DNA of 64,000 bases, from assembly GCA_910585435.1 (NCBI GenBank), contig CAJUEJ010000010.1, positions 1 to 64,000 of the forward strand, written 5' to 3'. Position 1 is the first letter of the stretch; every line of letters begins with the position of its first letter. The notes beneath the pieces were generated by a model. That model saw only the letters and a list, made by a program, of their open reading frames with translations, searched no databases and was not told the origin of the DNA. The translations under genes were made by a program, and so were the position numbers. Below, in pieces: positions 17,329-25,724 of the stretch. The DNA is from an uncultured Hungatella sp. (GTDB lineage Bacteria > Bacillota > Clostridia > Lachnospirales > Lachnospiraceae).

Positions 17329-17418
17329 AGCAGGAACGGATATGGATGACCTGGCAGGTGCAGGTCATGGCGCTTATGGATTCAGAGCAAGATTCAGATT
17401 GAACGAGAGGGAAACAAT

Positions 17419-18285
17419 ATGAAAGAAACGCATGCGGTATATTCAACGAAGACGAAAGTGATGTTAGGGATTTGCTGGGCATTGCTGCTTCTTTTGGCGG
17501 TGCTGATGGTTTTTCCGGCCGTGTATATTATTCTGGGTTCTTTTAAATCCAATGCAGAGCTTCTGGTGGGAGGAACAAAGCTTTTCCCGTCAGAGTGGAG
17601 AGTGGATAACTATACGGAGGCGTGGCAGCAGGCAAATTTTGCACGGTATACGATGAACAGTGTGTTTTTGGCGCTGGGTGTTATGGTTTTGTCGCTTATA
17701 AGCTCTACCATGGCAGGGTATGTTTTCTCCAGGAAAGAGTTTCGGGGGAAGGGGCTGATCTATGGGCTGTTCCTTGCCTTTATGTTTATCAATGTGGGTT
17801 CTGTGTCTTTGAGGCCGCTGTTTGAGCTGGCGGTTAAATTGAAGATGAATAAGAGCCTTCTGTCGGTGGTGTTTATCTCGGCCGGAACGGGGCAGGCTAC
17901 CTATATTTTCCTGGCAAGAGGGTTTGTGGATTCTCTGCCCAGGGAATTGGATGAGGCGGCTAAGATTGATGGGTGCAGTTTTGTGCAGATTTACCGGCTG
18001 GTGATTCTGCCCCTTCTGAAACCGGTGATTGCGACGATTGCACTTCTGTCGTTCAGGCAGGGGTGGAATGAGTATATTCTGCCGTTGGTGTTTACTATGA
18101 CCAATGAGTCTATGAGGCCTTTGACAGTTGGTGTGAATATGCTTAAGAACGCGGGGGACGGCACGGCGGCATGGAATATTATGTTTGCGGGGGCTACGAT
18201 TGCCATTGTTCCTATGCTTGTGGTATATTGTTTCTTTGGAAGATATTTTATGAGCGGTATGTCGGCGGGGGCTGTGAAAGGGTGA
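17419..18285 (+). CDS. ABC sugar permease, second subunit (MalG/UgpE type)
   Basis: This is a 288-residue permease with six transmembrane segments. TM1 is at about 15-37, and the EAA loop is ELDEAAKIDGCSFVQIYRLV at about 178-197. It completes the importer. A short TGACCTG/CAGGTCA hairpin lies in the 90-bp gap before it. Its stop is followed within a few bases by the long structured repeat at 18291-18462. Confidence 0.92.
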   Translation: MKETHAVYSTKTKVMLGICWALLLLLAVLMVFPAVYIILGSFKSNAELLVGGTKLFPSEWRVDNYTEAWQQANFARYTMNSVFLALGVMVLSLISSTMAGYVFSRKEFRGKGLIYGLFLAFMFINVGSVSLRPLFELAVKLKMNKSLLSVVFISAGTGQATYIFLARGFVDSLPRELDEAAKIDGCSFVQIYRLVILPLLKPVIATIALLSFRQGWNEYILPLVFTMTNESMRPLTVGVNMLKNAGDGTAAWNIMFAGATIAIVPMLVVYCFFGRYFMSGMSAGAVKG

Positions 18286-18290
18286 TGGGG

Positions 18291-18462
18291 GGCGCGTAAG
18301 GTCCGCCCGGAGAGGGAGTTATATTCCTTTCTCCTGGGCACGCTCGCGCTACGTGAAGGGCGTAGCGGTACGTAAGGCGCTAAAAGACAGCGCCTAAGTA
18401 CCGACGGCCTTCGAGTACCCTGGAGAAAGGAATATAACTCCCTCTCCGGGCTACGTTATCGC
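18291..18462. repeat. Structured intergenic repeat, long form (copy 2 of 3)
   Basis: A 172-bp element starts GGTCCGCCC and ends GGGCTACGTTATC. The outer stem is a perfect 28-bp inverted repeat (18308-18335 with about 18421-18448). Inside are a CGCTACG/CGTAGCG hairpin (18347-18367) and a nested GGTAC..GGCGCT/AGCGCC..GTACC hairpin (18367-18402). No open frame is supported. It occupies most of the 280-bp gap between permease and the 812-aa gene. It could act as a structured RNA or as a MITE-like mobile repeat. Confidence 0.85.
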
Positions 18463-18565
18463 GAAAGTAAGAAAATGTAAGGGTTTATGGGCATTGGATG
18501 GCGGAAGCCGCCGATGCCTTTATTTCTGTAAACATGATGACTATTTAAAAAGGAGCGGATGGAAG

Positions 18566-21004
18566 ATGAAGAGATGGAAATTGGGGAATGATGGGTTTGT
18601 GATGCAGTATATGATCGCCGGGCCGGTGGAGACGGATTATAGTTCGGAGACTACGGCCAGGGATCAGATGACTCTGGAGGGGAAGCTTAGGCATGAGATT
18701 GTGGGAGAGATGCCGGGGGAGTGGAATGAGGCTGTAGAGGCAGGGAAAAAAGCGGAGAACGGAGGGTGCTGGCAGGTGTGGGCGCCTTATGAGAATGCGT
18801 TTGTGGATACGTCTAAGTTTTATTCTACACTGAAGAGGGTGTCTATGGAGGCAGCGGCGGTGCTGTGTGCGCCGGAGGACTGCCAGGTTCGGGCAAAGGT
18901 GTGGACTTATATGGCGGCGGGGATTTATGTGAACGGGAAACTGGCCGGGAAGGTGGAGTATCCGGTGTATAAGCCGATTTCGAACAGGGAGGTTACTCTT
19001 TCTCTTAAGAAGGGTATGAATACGCTTTTGTTTGTCTGTGAGAATCTTGGGGTGCGGGATACCAGAAATATTCTGGGGGTGCAGATTCTGGAGCGGCAGG
19101 ATGAGCTTGAGGTGATGCTGGCGGATGAGAGCCTGCAGGAACAGGTGTATGAGGACGGAGCGTTTATGGCAGCGTGCAGGCCGGAGAACGGCAGTATTGT
19201 CTTCCCGGAGGCAGCAGGGGAAGGGGTTCGTGTATTCTGCCCTCCGGACAGCCCGGATTTCTTTGAGGCTCATAAGCCGGCAAGGGAGCTGGATGTGAAG
19301 GGGATGGAGAAGGTTCCGGTTCCGGAGGAGATGATCGGGGTAAATGTCTCGGTTGAGAGAGAGAAGTATACACTGGAGAGAACGCTGGAGTTTGCTGAGA
19401 GGAACAGGCCCCTGTACTCGGAGGACCTTTCCTGGACCGGGAAGGACAAGCTTGATGAGGTGATGAGGCGGATTGCCGGGGTGAAGAGCCTGAACCGGGG
19501 GGAGTTTGGATTTGCCATTATGAATCTTCTGGCAAGGCGGTATCTGGGGCAGGAGACGAAAGAGGATCGGGATCTTCTGGTGGAGGATCTGGCGCGGATC
19601 GAGGAGCGGGTGGACTGTGCGGATTTCCTCATCTGCGGTCTGGTTCGTTATATAAAGGTGTTTGGTATAGATAAAGATCTGGAAGGAAGGGTGAAGGAGG
19701 TTCTTCTGAATTTCCGCTACTGGATGACCATGGAGGGTATGGATGCCATGTGCTTCTGGAGCGAGAACCATGCCATGATGTTCTATTCTTCTGCTATGTT
19801 TGTGGGGGAGATGTATCCGGATGAGTATTTCCCACGTGCCAGGATGACAGGACGGGAGCTTTCTGCTTATGGGAAGGAAAAGCTTCTGGACTGGCTGAAG
19901 GATCTGGAGGATTATGGGTATGAGGAATTCCTGAGTGCGGTTTATATGTGTGTGACCTTTGCGGCGCTTCTCAATCTGGTTGATTTTGCGGAGCCGGAGA
20001 TTGCACAGAGAGCCGAAAAGCTGTGTGACCTTTTGATGGAGGAGCTGGCGAAGCACAGCTTTAAGGGCAGCGTGATTGCTCCTATGGGGAGAGTGTACCG
20101 GGGGATTATCTATCCGTTCAGCTGCGGTACCCAGTCTATCATCAACATTATGGACGGCACGGCTCCTTACTGCTTCGGGGAGGGCTGGACAGCTTACCTG
20201 GTGGGCAGCCGCTACCAGATTCCGGAATCGGTGAAGGGGTATCTGAGACAGGAGATAGAAGAGGAGTATTCTACAGGCAATGCCCTTGTCCGGCTGAAGA
20301 AGACGGATGACTACTGTCTGACCTCCGTCCAGTCTCCAAGGATGGATGGATGGAAGCGGTGGCCCAACTTGAGGGAGGATGAGACAGCACGGACGGATTG
20401 CCATGATTTTACCAAGTCTCTCAATGAAAGCTTTCATGGAACCTCTTTGTTTGCGCCGGGGACTTATGGGTATCAGCAGCATCTGTGGATGGCGGCTCTT
20501 TCCGGGGAGGCGGTTCTGTTTGTGAATCATCCGGGGACTACGGCGGAGAAATCAGGCATGAGGCCGGGGTACTGGTACGGCAACGGGGTGATGCCAGCAG
20601 TCCGCCAGACAGGCAGCCTTTTGGAGGCTATTTACCGGATACCTGAGGAGCATCCTATTCATTTTACCCATGTATATTGTCCGAAACTGTGTTATAATGA
20701 GGTGATGGAGGAGGCACACTGGGTGTTCCTGAGAAAAGACAAGGGGTATCTGGCACTGTGGACTAACGGAAGCTTTGAAGAGCATAATGACCAGATTTTT
20801 AACTGTGAGCTGCGGGTGTACGGTTCAGAGACTGCTTATGTGTGTCTGCTGGGCTCAGAGGCGGAGTATGGAAGCTTTGAGAAGTTTAAGGAGGAGGCCA
20901 AAGGCCTGATGCCGTCCTACGATCAGGAAAAGCAGTGTCTCCACACGGCAAAAGACACATTACAGTATGTAAAAGGAACTGACAGGACGCAGTTTGTGGA
21001 GTAG
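18566..21004 (+). CDS. Unrecognised 812-aa protein, candidate carbohydrate-active enzyme
   Basis: I do not recognise this family. About residues 90-185 look like a jelly-roll sugar-binding domain (FYSTLKR, GIYVNGKLAGKVEYPVY and the strand pattern around NTLLFVCENLG are typical of GH78/GH106 accessory domains). Residues about 280-600 are helix-rich with Trp/His motifs (WSENHAMMFYSSAMFVGEMY, FSCGTQSIINIMDG), like an (alpha/alpha) toroid of hydrolases or lyases. Residues about 620-812 are probably a beta-sandwich with LNESFHGTSLFAPGTYGYQQ. ATG 18566 has an AGGAG site; the frame is open from 18494. There is no signal peptide, so it is cytoplasmic. Its place between the ABC importer and a GH78 suggests it degrades the imported oligosaccharide. 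Confidence 0.75.
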   Translation: MKRWKLGNDGFVMQYMIAGPVETDYSSETTARDQMTLEGKLRHEIVGEMPGEWNEAVEAGKKAENGGCWQVWAPYENAFVDTSKFYSTLKRVSMEAAAVLCAPEDCQVRAKVWTYMAAGIYVNGKLAGKVEYPVYKPISNREVTLSLKKGMNTLLFVCENLGVRDTRNILGVQILERQDELEVMLADESLQEQVYEDGAFMAACRPENGSIVFPEAAGEGVRVFCPPDSPDFFEAHKPARELDVKGMEKVPVPEEMIGVNVSVEREKYTLERTLEFAERNRPLYSEDLSWTGKDKLDEVMRRIAGVKSLNRGEFGFAIMNLLARRYLGQETKEDRDLLVEDLARIEERVDCADFLICGLVRYIKVFGIDKDLEGRVKEVLLNFRYWMTMEGMDAMCFWSENHAMMFYSSAMFVGEMYPDEYFPRARMTGRELSAYGKEKLLDWLKDLEDYGYEEFLSAVYMCVTFAALLNLVDFAEPEIAQRAEKLCDLLMEELAKHSFKGSVIAPMGRVYRGIIYPFSCGTQSIINIMDGTAPYCFGEGWTAYLVGSRYQIPESVKGYLRQEIEEEYSTGNALVRLKKTDDYCLTSVQSPRMDGWKRWPNLREDETARTDCHDFTKSLNESFHGTSLFAPGTYGYQQHLWMAALSGEAVLFVNHPGTTAEKSGMRPGYWYGNGVMPAVRQTGSLLEAIYRIPEEHPIHFTHVYCPKLCYNEVMEEAHWVFLRKDKGYLALWTNGSFEEHNDQIFNCELRVYGSETAYVCLLGSEAEYGSFEKFKEEAKGLMPSYDQEKQCLHTAKDTLQYVKGTDRTQFVE

Positions 21005-21013
21005 ATAGGTTAA

Positions 21014-21191
21014 GAGATAATCGTGAAAGGTCCGCCCAACGAGAGAATGATATTGTTTTCTCCTGGGCACGCTCGCGCTACGTGAAGAGCGTAGCGGTAC
21101 ATAAGGCGCTAAAAGACAGCGCCTAAGTACCGACGGTCTTCAAGTACCCTGGAGAAAAAAATATCATTCTCTCGCCGGGCTGCGTTATCTC
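21014..21191. repeat. Structured intergenic repeat, long form (copy 3 of 3)
   Basis: The borders and inner multibranch are those of the element at 18291-18462. The interior (CTCCTGGGCACGCTCGCGCT onward) is almost identical, but the outer stem has a different sequence that still pairs: a 24-bp arm CGAGAGAATGATATT... with one mismatch. The flanking GAGATAA (21014-21020) pairs with TTATCTC (21185-21191). Changes on both sides of the stem keep the structure. Confidence 0.85.
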
Positions 21192-21212
21192 GAAATGTTA
21201 TGTGTTAGCTAA

Positions 21213-21251
21213 ATGACATGAGTTGCCAATTTGTCGGGCAACTCATGTCAT
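21213..21251. promoter_or_regulatory. Perfect 15-bp inverted repeat, candidate operator or leader hairpin
   Basis: ATGACATGAGTTGCC (21213-21227) and GGCAACTCATGTCAT (21237-21251) are exact complements around a 9-nt loop, with no U-run. A second, weaker inverted pair (TTTCGGAGTCTC with GAGATTCCGAGA, about 21279-21320) follows before the GH78-like start. Together they may be a regulatory leader. Confidence 0.5.
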
Positions 21252-21346
21252 TGATTGAACTATCACAGAATATATACTTTCGGAGTCTCTTTTGTACCTG
21301 TTTTTGTGAGATTCCGAGAGTACATAAAAGGAGAAAAGGTGGCGGA

Positions 21347-23677
21347 ATGAGAGAAGAGCAGAGGAGAGAAAGCGGAATTTGCTGGTTTACCATTGATGAA
21401 TTTGAGAACAGAAGGCCTGAAACTCTTTATCACAAGGAGCAGGAGGAGGGAACTGGCTGGCAGGAGACTGTGAAGAATCTCCATGTCCTGGCCAGGGCTC
21501 ATGTAAAGGCACGGGAGGAAGACCGCTGTCTGCTTCGGATTTCCGCAGATGATTATTATAAGCTGTATGTAAACGGAGTCTATGTGGCCCAGGGGCCGGC
21601 GCCTGCTTATCCGGAGTATTATTATTATAATGAGATGGATCTGACAGATTATCTGACAGAGGGGGATAATGTGATTGCCGTCCATCTGTATTACCAGGGG
21701 GCGGTGAACCGGGTCTGGAACAGCGGAGACGGAAGGTTTGGCCTGGGGACGGCTTTGTTTTGGTGCAGAACGGGAGAGGGCGGTGCTTCTGAGGGTGGCG
21801 TGTCAGAAGGCAATATGTCAGGGGAATGCGTGCCGGAAGGTAGTATGCCAGAGACGTGCGTGCCGGAAGACGGCATGTCAGAGGATGGTGTGCCGGGGAA
21901 TGACATGCCAGAAAATGGTATGTCGAAGGAAGATGTGCCAGAAAACCGTGTGCTGCAGGAGCTTACGTGGCATTACCGCAGATGTGACGCCTACTCCGGT
22001 GAGGCAATCGGATATGAGACCCAGTATCTTGAGGATTTTGACAGCAATTTGTGGGATGAGGACTGGAATCAGGCGAGATACAATGATTCCGGCTGGAAGC
22101 CTATGAAACCTGCCAGGTGGGTGGACTACGGGATGGAGCGCCAGCCTACCAGGCTTCTTGCCTGTTATACCAGAGCGCCGGAGACGGTTACGGAAACAGA
22201 GGCGGGCTTTCTGATTGATGTGGGGGAGGAGGTAACCGGGGCGCTGCGGCTTGTGGCAGAGGGAGATAAGGGGCAGCAGGTGCTTCTCCGCTATGGGGAG
22301 GAGCTGACGGAGGACGGAAGGGTCCGCTATGAGATGCGCTGCAACTGTACGTATGAGGAGCGCTGGACGTTGAACGGGAGGACATGCAGCAATGAACCTT
22401 ATGATTATAAAGGCTTCCGCTATGTGCAGGTGATTCCGGATCCAGGTGTCAGGATCCGGGATATGAAGGTTGAGGTCCGGCATTATCCCATGGAGGACAG
22501 CCTTTGCACGCTGAAAAGCAGTGAGCCTGTGCTGGACCGGATTTTCCAGATCTGCAAAAACGGGGTGAAATACGGCACCCAGGAGGGATTTCTGGACTGT
22601 CCCACCAGGGAGAAGGGGCAGTATCTGGGGGACGCGGTGGTCACATCTCATGCCCATGTATGGCTCAGCGGTTCTGCGGACATGATGGAGAAATGCATCC
22701 GCCAGTTTGCCCGGTCCCGCAGGATCTGCCCGGGGCTTATGGGAGTGGCTCCCGGCAATTTCATGCAGGAGATTGCGGATTTTTCCCTTCTGTGGTCCCA
22801 GATGGTTTTGAATCATTACCGGTTTACTGGTGACAGGCAGTTTCTTTCGGAAATGTATCCTGTCGCCAGAGGGGTATTGGAGCATTTTTCACAGTATGAG
22901 GGAGAAAACGGCCTTCTCTGGCAGGTGGCGGACAAGTGGAATCTGGTGGACTGGCCGGAGAATCTGCGGGACGGGTATGATTTTGTACTTAGCAGGCCGG
23001 TGGTGGCGCCGGGGTGCCACAATGTGGTGAACGCCCTTTATACAGGGGCCTGGAAGACGCTGGCGAAGATGGAGGAGATCTTAGGTCTGGAGCCTAACCG
23101 CAGATGGGAGGAACTTACATCTGCCTATGTCAAGGCCTTTTTGAGGACAGAACAGGGGCTTTTGGCGGACAGTACGGTCAGTGACCACTGCGCGGTTCAT
23201 TCCAATCTTTATGCCTTGTATTTCGGACTGGTTTCCGATGAGGGGATTAAGGGGAATATTGCCAGGTTTCTGACGGAGAAAGGCTTTTGCTGCGGGGTGT
23301 TTACCAGCTATTTTATGCTCCACGGCCTGGCGGATGCCGGGCACTGGGAGGAAGCCTACAAGCTGCTTTTAAATGATTCAAAACAGGGCTGGGTGAATAT
23401 GGTGAGAGAGGGAGCCACCACCTGCTATGAGGCATGGGGGAAGGAGCAGAAATGGAATACCAGCCTGTGCCATCCCTGGGCCTGCGCTCCAATCTCTTTC
23501 TTCATTGAACGGATTGCCGGGATACGGCCGGATCCGTCGGCAGAGAAGGGCTTTTCGTTTGAACCCCATGTGCCGGAGGAGCTGGAGGAATTTGAGCTTT
23601 GTGTTTCCATGGGCGGGAAGGATTATACCGTGAGGAAAAGGGGCGGTGAATGCGTTATTATTGAAAGAACTGTGTAG
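21347..23677 (+). CDS. GH78-like alpha-L-rhamnosidase (divergent subgroup)
   Basis: This 776-residue protein has an N-terminal jelly-roll (about 45-260), a rhamnosidase central sandwich (about 275-390) and an (alpha/alpha)6 barrel. The catalytic segment is DCPTREKGQYLGDA (about residues 417-430), which keeps the acid Glu and Asp positions of GH78 but differs from the canonical DCPQRDER form. GATTCYEAWG at about 688 holds the second Glu. ATG 21347 was chosen for its AGGAGAAAAGG ribosome-binding region; the frame is open from 21218. Residues about 147-201 are a pentapeptide low-complexity insert encoded by a 15-bp minisatellite. There is no signal peptide. It probably acts with the 812-aa protein on imported oligosaccharide. 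Confidence 0.85.
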   Translation: MREEQRRESGICWFTIDEFENRRPETLYHKEQEEGTGWQETVKNLHVLARAHVKAREEDRCLLRISADDYYKLYVNGVYVAQGPAPAYPEYYYYNEMDLTDYLTEGDNVIAVHLYYQGAVNRVWNSGDGRFGLGTALFWCRTGEGGASEGGVSEGNMSGECVPEGSMPETCVPEDGMSEDGVPGNDMPENGMSKEDVPENRVLQELTWHYRRCDAYSGEAIGYETQYLEDFDSNLWDEDWNQARYNDSGWKPMKPARWVDYGMERQPTRLLACYTRAPETVTETEAGFLIDVGEEVTGALRLVAEGDKGQQVLLRYGEELTEDGRVRYEMRCNCTYEERWTLNGRTCSNEPYDYKGFRYVQVIPDPGVRIRDMKVEVRHYPMEDSLCTLKSSEPVLDRIFQICKNGVKYGTQEGFLDCPTREKGQYLGDAVVTSHAHVWLSGSADMMEKCIRQFARSRRICPGLMGVAPGNFMQEIADFSLLWSQMVLNHYRFTGDRQFLSEMYPVARGVLEHFSQYEGENGLLWQVADKWNLVDWPENLRDGYDFVLSRPVVAPGCHNVVNALYTGAWKTLAKMEEILGLEPNRRWEELTSAYVKAFLRTEQGLLADSTVSDHCAVHSNLYALYFGLVSDEGIKGNIARFLTEKGFCCGVFTSYFMLHGLADAGHWEEAYKLLLNDSKQGWVNMVREGATTCYEAWGKEQKWNTSLCHPWACAPISFFIERIAGIRPDPSAEKGFSFEPHVPEELEEFELCVSMGGKDYTVRKRGGECVIIERTV
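21785..21949 (+). repeat. 15-bp coding minisatellite inside the GH78-like gene
   Basis: Eleven degenerate 15-bp units encode pentapeptides of the form [MV][SP]E[DGN]x (for example VPEDG, MSEDG, MPENG). The units keep the reading frame, so copy changes would alter length by five residues without a frameshift. They interrupt the N-terminal beta-sandwich domain. Confidence 0.85.
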
Positions 23678-23750
23678 TGAAAAAGTGATTGAGTTATCTT
23701 ACGGAAGAAAGGATACAGGGATTTCGGGAATATATGCGGCACAAGGAGGT

Positions 23751-23793
23751 AGGAGCATGCCAGGGCTTTTTAGGCCTGGGCGTGCTCCTTTTG
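23751..23793 (+). terminator. Intrinsic terminator after the GH78-like gene
   Basis: AGGAGCATGCCAGG pairs with CCTGGGCGTGCTCCT, followed by TTTT. It ends the rightward importer/hydrolase operon. The remaining 160 bp to the GH3 stop hold no clear gene. Confidence 0.75.
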
Positions 23794-23954
23794 AAATGAC
23801 AGCTAATATATAGGAAGCTCCATATTTTTATGGCGTTTTCAGAGCTGGGGTTTTGCTGCTATTAAGGGTCGTCCAGGATTCCCATACATAGTCTTCTATG
23901 AGGGATGTGATGGTGGACATCAATAATAAAATGGTTCATATACTTTCCGCGTTT

Positions 23955-25619
23955 TTATCGTCTGGTATCCCAGCGCCCGCAGAATACAGTTTCGTTGTAC
24001 ACTCCTTCGAAGGATTCCTTTCCCATGATTTTCCGGATGACAGACCGGATTACGATCCTTGTCGGGGCATAGGCATTGATGTAGGTCTGCATCATGGGGA
24101 GATCCAGAAGGTGGGTGGTGTAATTGAGGGAAATCGCCACCGTGGGAACTTCTTTTACGTACCAGGGGATTTCGTTGGAGTGGCCGGAAGCCCAGCGCAG
24201 CCTGGTGGTATTTTCCTGGGCATAGCCTTTAATATTTACAAATATAAGGGCTGCATCGTAGCTGGCCCTGAAGGCTTCGGCGCTTTCTCCTGCCATGGCT
24301 TTTATCCGGTTGTAGGGATTGGGATTTTCCCGCTCCATATCATAAAAGGTTTTGTGAACGGTTACCTTAAAGCCTGCTTTCTCCAGCTCTTCACAGATAA
24401 TCTGGCGCACCGGGTCCGGGGCATATCGGCGGTCCTGAGGCGTGGAGCTTACCACATATACCTTGAGCCGCGGATGGGTGGCAGGGGTAATGGGAAGGGC
24501 CCGGGCGGTATCTTTTACCAGGGTGATGGTATGGCGCGCAGCCTCTTCGGCATAGGAAATATGTTTTTTGCAGCCGATGACAGACAGTCCGTCACGAGGA
24601 GGAATCAATGTCCCTTCTGCTTTTTTTCTGTGAAGCCCCAGGCTTGCCTTCAGCCCCAGGATGCGGTGAAGGGCATCGTCAAGGAGCTCCGGTGTTATGA
24701 TGCCTGTCTTGTATCCGGCCATCATGTATTGGAAATCTTCTTCGTGGTCGTTGAAATACAGATACATATCTGCACCGGCGGCAATGGCTCCAGGAACCTG
24801 TACGCGCCGGGGAGCACTGGTTGTCATGCCGGCCATATGGGATGCATCGGTGAGAATCAGGCCGTTAAACCCGAGCCGGCCCCTTAAAAGATCCTGGAGA
24901 AGTTCAGGCGCCAGGGTGGCGGGCATGATTTCTTCATCTTTTATGCCTGGACGAAGCTTCCGGCTGTAGGAAGGAAGGGCAATGTGGCCCACCATGATAC
25001 TTTGAAGCCCTCCGTCGATCATGGCTTTGTATACTTTTCCAAAGGTGCGATCCCATGTATCACAGTCTAAATCGTTGACACCCATAACCAGGTGCTGATC
25101 CAGTTCTTCTACGCCATCGCCGGGGAAGTGTTTGCCGCAAACCGCCATAGGAGCGTTCCATACGCCTTTCATATAGGCCATGGCGTTGCGGAGAACCACA
25201 TCTTCTGAATCGGAATAAGCCCGGGTGTTGACGATGGTGTTGCGCCAGTTGAAAAGGATATCCAGAACCGGGCCGAAGGTCCAGTTACATCCCAGGGCAG
25301 TTCCTTCCGCGCCGGAGACAAGGCCTGCATGGTATGATTCTTCTGTAGACAGGCTGGCGCCGCAGGCAGCGGCGGAGGCCACCAGGGTTCCTCCCTGACA
25401 GGCTCCGTCGCCTCCATTGTCGCAGTTTGCTGCGATGAGAAGAGGGATTTTTGAATGTTCCTGATAGAATTTGTTCTGTTCCCAGATTTCTTCCGGGCTT
25501 TTGTTCACATAGCGGCAGCCGCCTATATGGTATTTTTCAAATATTTCCGCCATACGTTCTCTGGACAGATAGGTATCCAGGTTGATAAACAGCTGCCCGA
25601 TCTTTTCCTCCAGGCTCAT
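23955..25619 (-). CDS. GH3 beta-N-acetylhexosaminidase-like enzyme (NagZ type), N-terminus frameshifted
   Basis: This 554-residue GH3 enzyme of the NagZ-like group carries KHFPGDG at about 160 followed by D-x-H (LDQH), the His/Asp acid-base dyad of this group. The nucleophile Asp is in GLILTDASHMAGM (about 255). A C-terminal (alpha/beta) sandwich domain follows. The family removes beta-GlcNAc or GalNAc, or acts as a phosphorylase. Upstream, an ATG at 25693 with an AAAGGAATTTCCC site opens MIDLKPNHF but meets a stop after ten codons. Adding one T to the TTTT run (25667-25670) would join it in frame to LKDEDIAWVEDTIASMSLEEK. So the intended gene is 23955-25693, broken by a one-base deletion or a sequencing error. 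It lies downstream of a GPH transporter. Confidence 0.85.
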   Translation of the reverse strand: MSLEEKIGQLFINLDTYLSRERMAEIFEKYHIGGCRYVNKSPEEIWEQNKFYQEHSKIPLLIAANCDNGGDGACQGGTLVASAAACGASLSTEESYHAGLVSGAEGTALGCNWTFGPVLDILFNWRNTIVNTRAYSDSEDVVLRNAMAYMKGVWNAPMAVCGKHFPGDGVEELDQHLVMGVNDLDCDTWDRTFGKVYKAMIDGGLQSIMVGHIALPSYSRKLRPGIKDEEIMPATLAPELLQDLLRGRLGFNGLILTDASHMAGMTTSAPRRVQVPGAIAAGADMYLYFNDHEEDFQYMMAGYKTGIITPELLDDALHRILGLKASLGLHRKKAEGTLIPPRDGLSVIGCKKHISYAEEAARHTITLVKDTARALPITPATHPRLKVYVVSSTPQDRRYAPDPVRQIICEELEKAGFKVTVHKTFYDMERENPNPYNRIKAMAGESAEAFRASYDAALIFVNIKGYAQENTTRLRWASGHSNEIPWYVKEVPTVAISLNYTTHLLDLPMMQTYINAYAPTRIVIRSVIRKIMGKESFEGVYNETVFCGRWDTRR

Positions 25620-25724
25620 GGAAGCGATAGTATCCTCAACCCAGGCGATATCTTCATCCTTTAGGTAAAATGGTTTGGTTTTAAATCAATCATGGGAAAT
25701 TCCTTTCTGTTGTTATAAATTTTC

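Noticed and set aside
18545..20530. A 661-codon open frame on the minus strand opposite the 812-aa gene
   Set aside because: Antisense shadow caused by codon bias; His/Pro/Leu/Arg-rich composition, no ribosome-binding site and no family features, while the plus strand has a clear protein.
21785..21949. Regularly spaced repeats that might be taken for a CRISPR array
   Set aside because: The 15-bp units have no unique spacers and lie in frame inside a glycoside hydrolase.
23793..23954. A 30-codon minus-strand frame (about 23829-23921) downstream of GH3
   Set aside because: No ribosome-binding site and no recognisable similarity; too short to support.
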